Shown here: positions 63,403-64,000 of the stretch, in pieces
Layout of the letters: the number at the start of each line of letters is the position of its first letter
Numbering within the stretch: the stretch's first letter is position 1
Origin: Anaeramoeba flamelloides
Lineage: Eukaryota; Metamonada; Anaeramoebidae
Length of the DNA stretch: 64,000 bases
Direction: 5' to 3'
Assembly: GCA_027625915.1 (NCBI GenBank)
Contig: JANTQA010000032.1
Location: 10,416,001-10,480,000, forward strand
Notes under the pieces: generated by a model
What the model saw: the letters and a program-made list of their open reading frames with translations, nothing else
Databases searched by the model: none
What the model was told of the DNA's origin: nothing
Made by a program: the position numbers and the translations under genes

Positions 63403-64000
63403 TTAAAGTTTTTCTTCTTGTGAAGACATTTTTGAATCCGAATCCGAATATAAATCTAAATTTGAATCAATACTTGATAATATTTTGTCATTATCGAGGT
63501 CTGAACCTGTGCCTGAATCTTCATCGTTCTCATTTATAAGTTTTTTATCATTGCCTTTAACTGATGGGTTTTTCTTTTTAAAATTTTCTTCTTCTTCAGA
63601 AATCTCACATTTCTTCATAAATACTAAATAGAAAATTAAGGACAACACCACTGTGGCCAAACTAAAATACGAAAGCATATCAAAATCCTTTGGGTCACTA
63701 TAGAACAAACAAACAACATAGGACGCCATTGTTGAGACGCCACAAATTGCTGATTGCATTCCGTTGATGACACCACGATTATCTTCTTCAACTAGGGTCT
63801 GCATAATTTGGGTGTTAACGAGATCGGTACACCATAAAAATATTCGAGAAATGATGACCCCTGCCAGATACCAATAGATGCTCTGATCAAAGACAAAAAA
63901 TAAAAATGTTCCACTTGAAATAAATAGCAACTGCAAGATGGTTGCTATTAGCCCTGTTCGCTTGATACCAAACCGTGACAATAACTTTGGTGCGATCCAT
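63403..64000 (-). CDS. ferroportin-like iron exporter, C-terminal part (cut by window)
   Basis: The frame is open to the window edge (it reads WIAPKLLSRFGIKRTGL from 63999), so the 5' part lies outside. The sequence fits the C-terminal half of ferroportin (SLC40 family): RTGL, a membrane helix, then ISRIFLWCTDLVNTQIMQ and VEEDNRGVINGMQSA (human ARIGLWSFDLTVTQ and ERGIINGVQNS), a further helix, FDMLSYFSLATVVLS and a last helix ending YLVFMKKC. Ferroportin exports ferrous iron across the plasma or an internal membrane. The cytosolic tail of about 70 residues is acidic and Ser/Asp-rich (SDSDSKMSSQEEKL) and looks lineage-specific. The original start is not visible. Confidence 0.85.
   Translation of the reverse strand, partial: WIAPKLLSRFGIKRTGLIATILQLLFISSGTFLFFVFDQSIYWYLAGVIISRIFLWCTDLVNTQIMQTLVEEDNRGVINGMQSAICGVSTMASYVVCLFYSDPKDFDMLSYFSLATVVLSLIFYLVFMKKCEISEEEENFKKKNPSVKGNDKKLINENDEDSGTGSDLDNDKILSSIDSNLDLYSDSDSKMSSQEEKL

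Overview
The window is a very AT-rich stretch of a eukaryotic (protist) nuclear genome. The evidence is GT-AG spliceosomal introns, standard stop codons (long ORFs contain none of TAA, TAG or TGA), eukaryote-specific proteins (TOR, AMPK/SNF1, CK1, an SR splicing factor, SNU13), and Asn/Lys/Ser/Glu low-complexity inserts inside conserved domains. This style fits amoeboid protists (Anaeramoeba-like or amoebozoan), but I cannot assign a taxon from the sequence alone. I saw no rRNA, tRNA, CRISPR array, prokaryotic operon or virus-like gene.

Layout: 1-5881 gene-free, with repeats; 5882-9289 (-) a vWA/alpha-kinase-like protein that looks like a pseudokinase; 9290-14797 gene-free, with repeats and a mariner-type MITE; 14798-27869 (+) TOR kinase; 27870-31972 gene-free; 31973-38279 (+) RRM/SR splicing factor in six exons; 38280-42522 repeats; 42523-43279 (-) SNU13; 43280-46884 repeats; 46885-51512 (+) AMPK/SNF1 catalytic subunit in five exons; 51513-53295 convergent intergenic; 53296-59166 (-) casein kinase 1-like kinase in three exons; 59167-63402 gene-free; 63403-64000 (-) the C-terminal part of a ferroportin-like iron exporter, cut by the window edge.

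The most striking architecture is that TOR, the SR factor, AMPK and CK1 each have ordinary short introns (about 78-228 bp) plus one giant intron of about 2.5-4.9 kb. Each giant intron breaks a conserved domain and is filled with interspersed repeats and inverted-repeat (MITE or foldback) elements. At least ten repeat families can be recognised by comparing copies within the window, including a MULE-like MITE with a 9-bp target duplication nested in another repeat, a TA-flanked mariner-like MITE, and a three-copy composite of paired hairpins plus a minisatellite.

Functionally, TOR and AMPK are the two opposing arms of cellular energy and nutrient control, and the SR factor and SNU13 belong to the splicing machinery. 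Their proximity here is probably chance, because eukaryotic genes are not in operons and the intergenic gaps are several kilobases.
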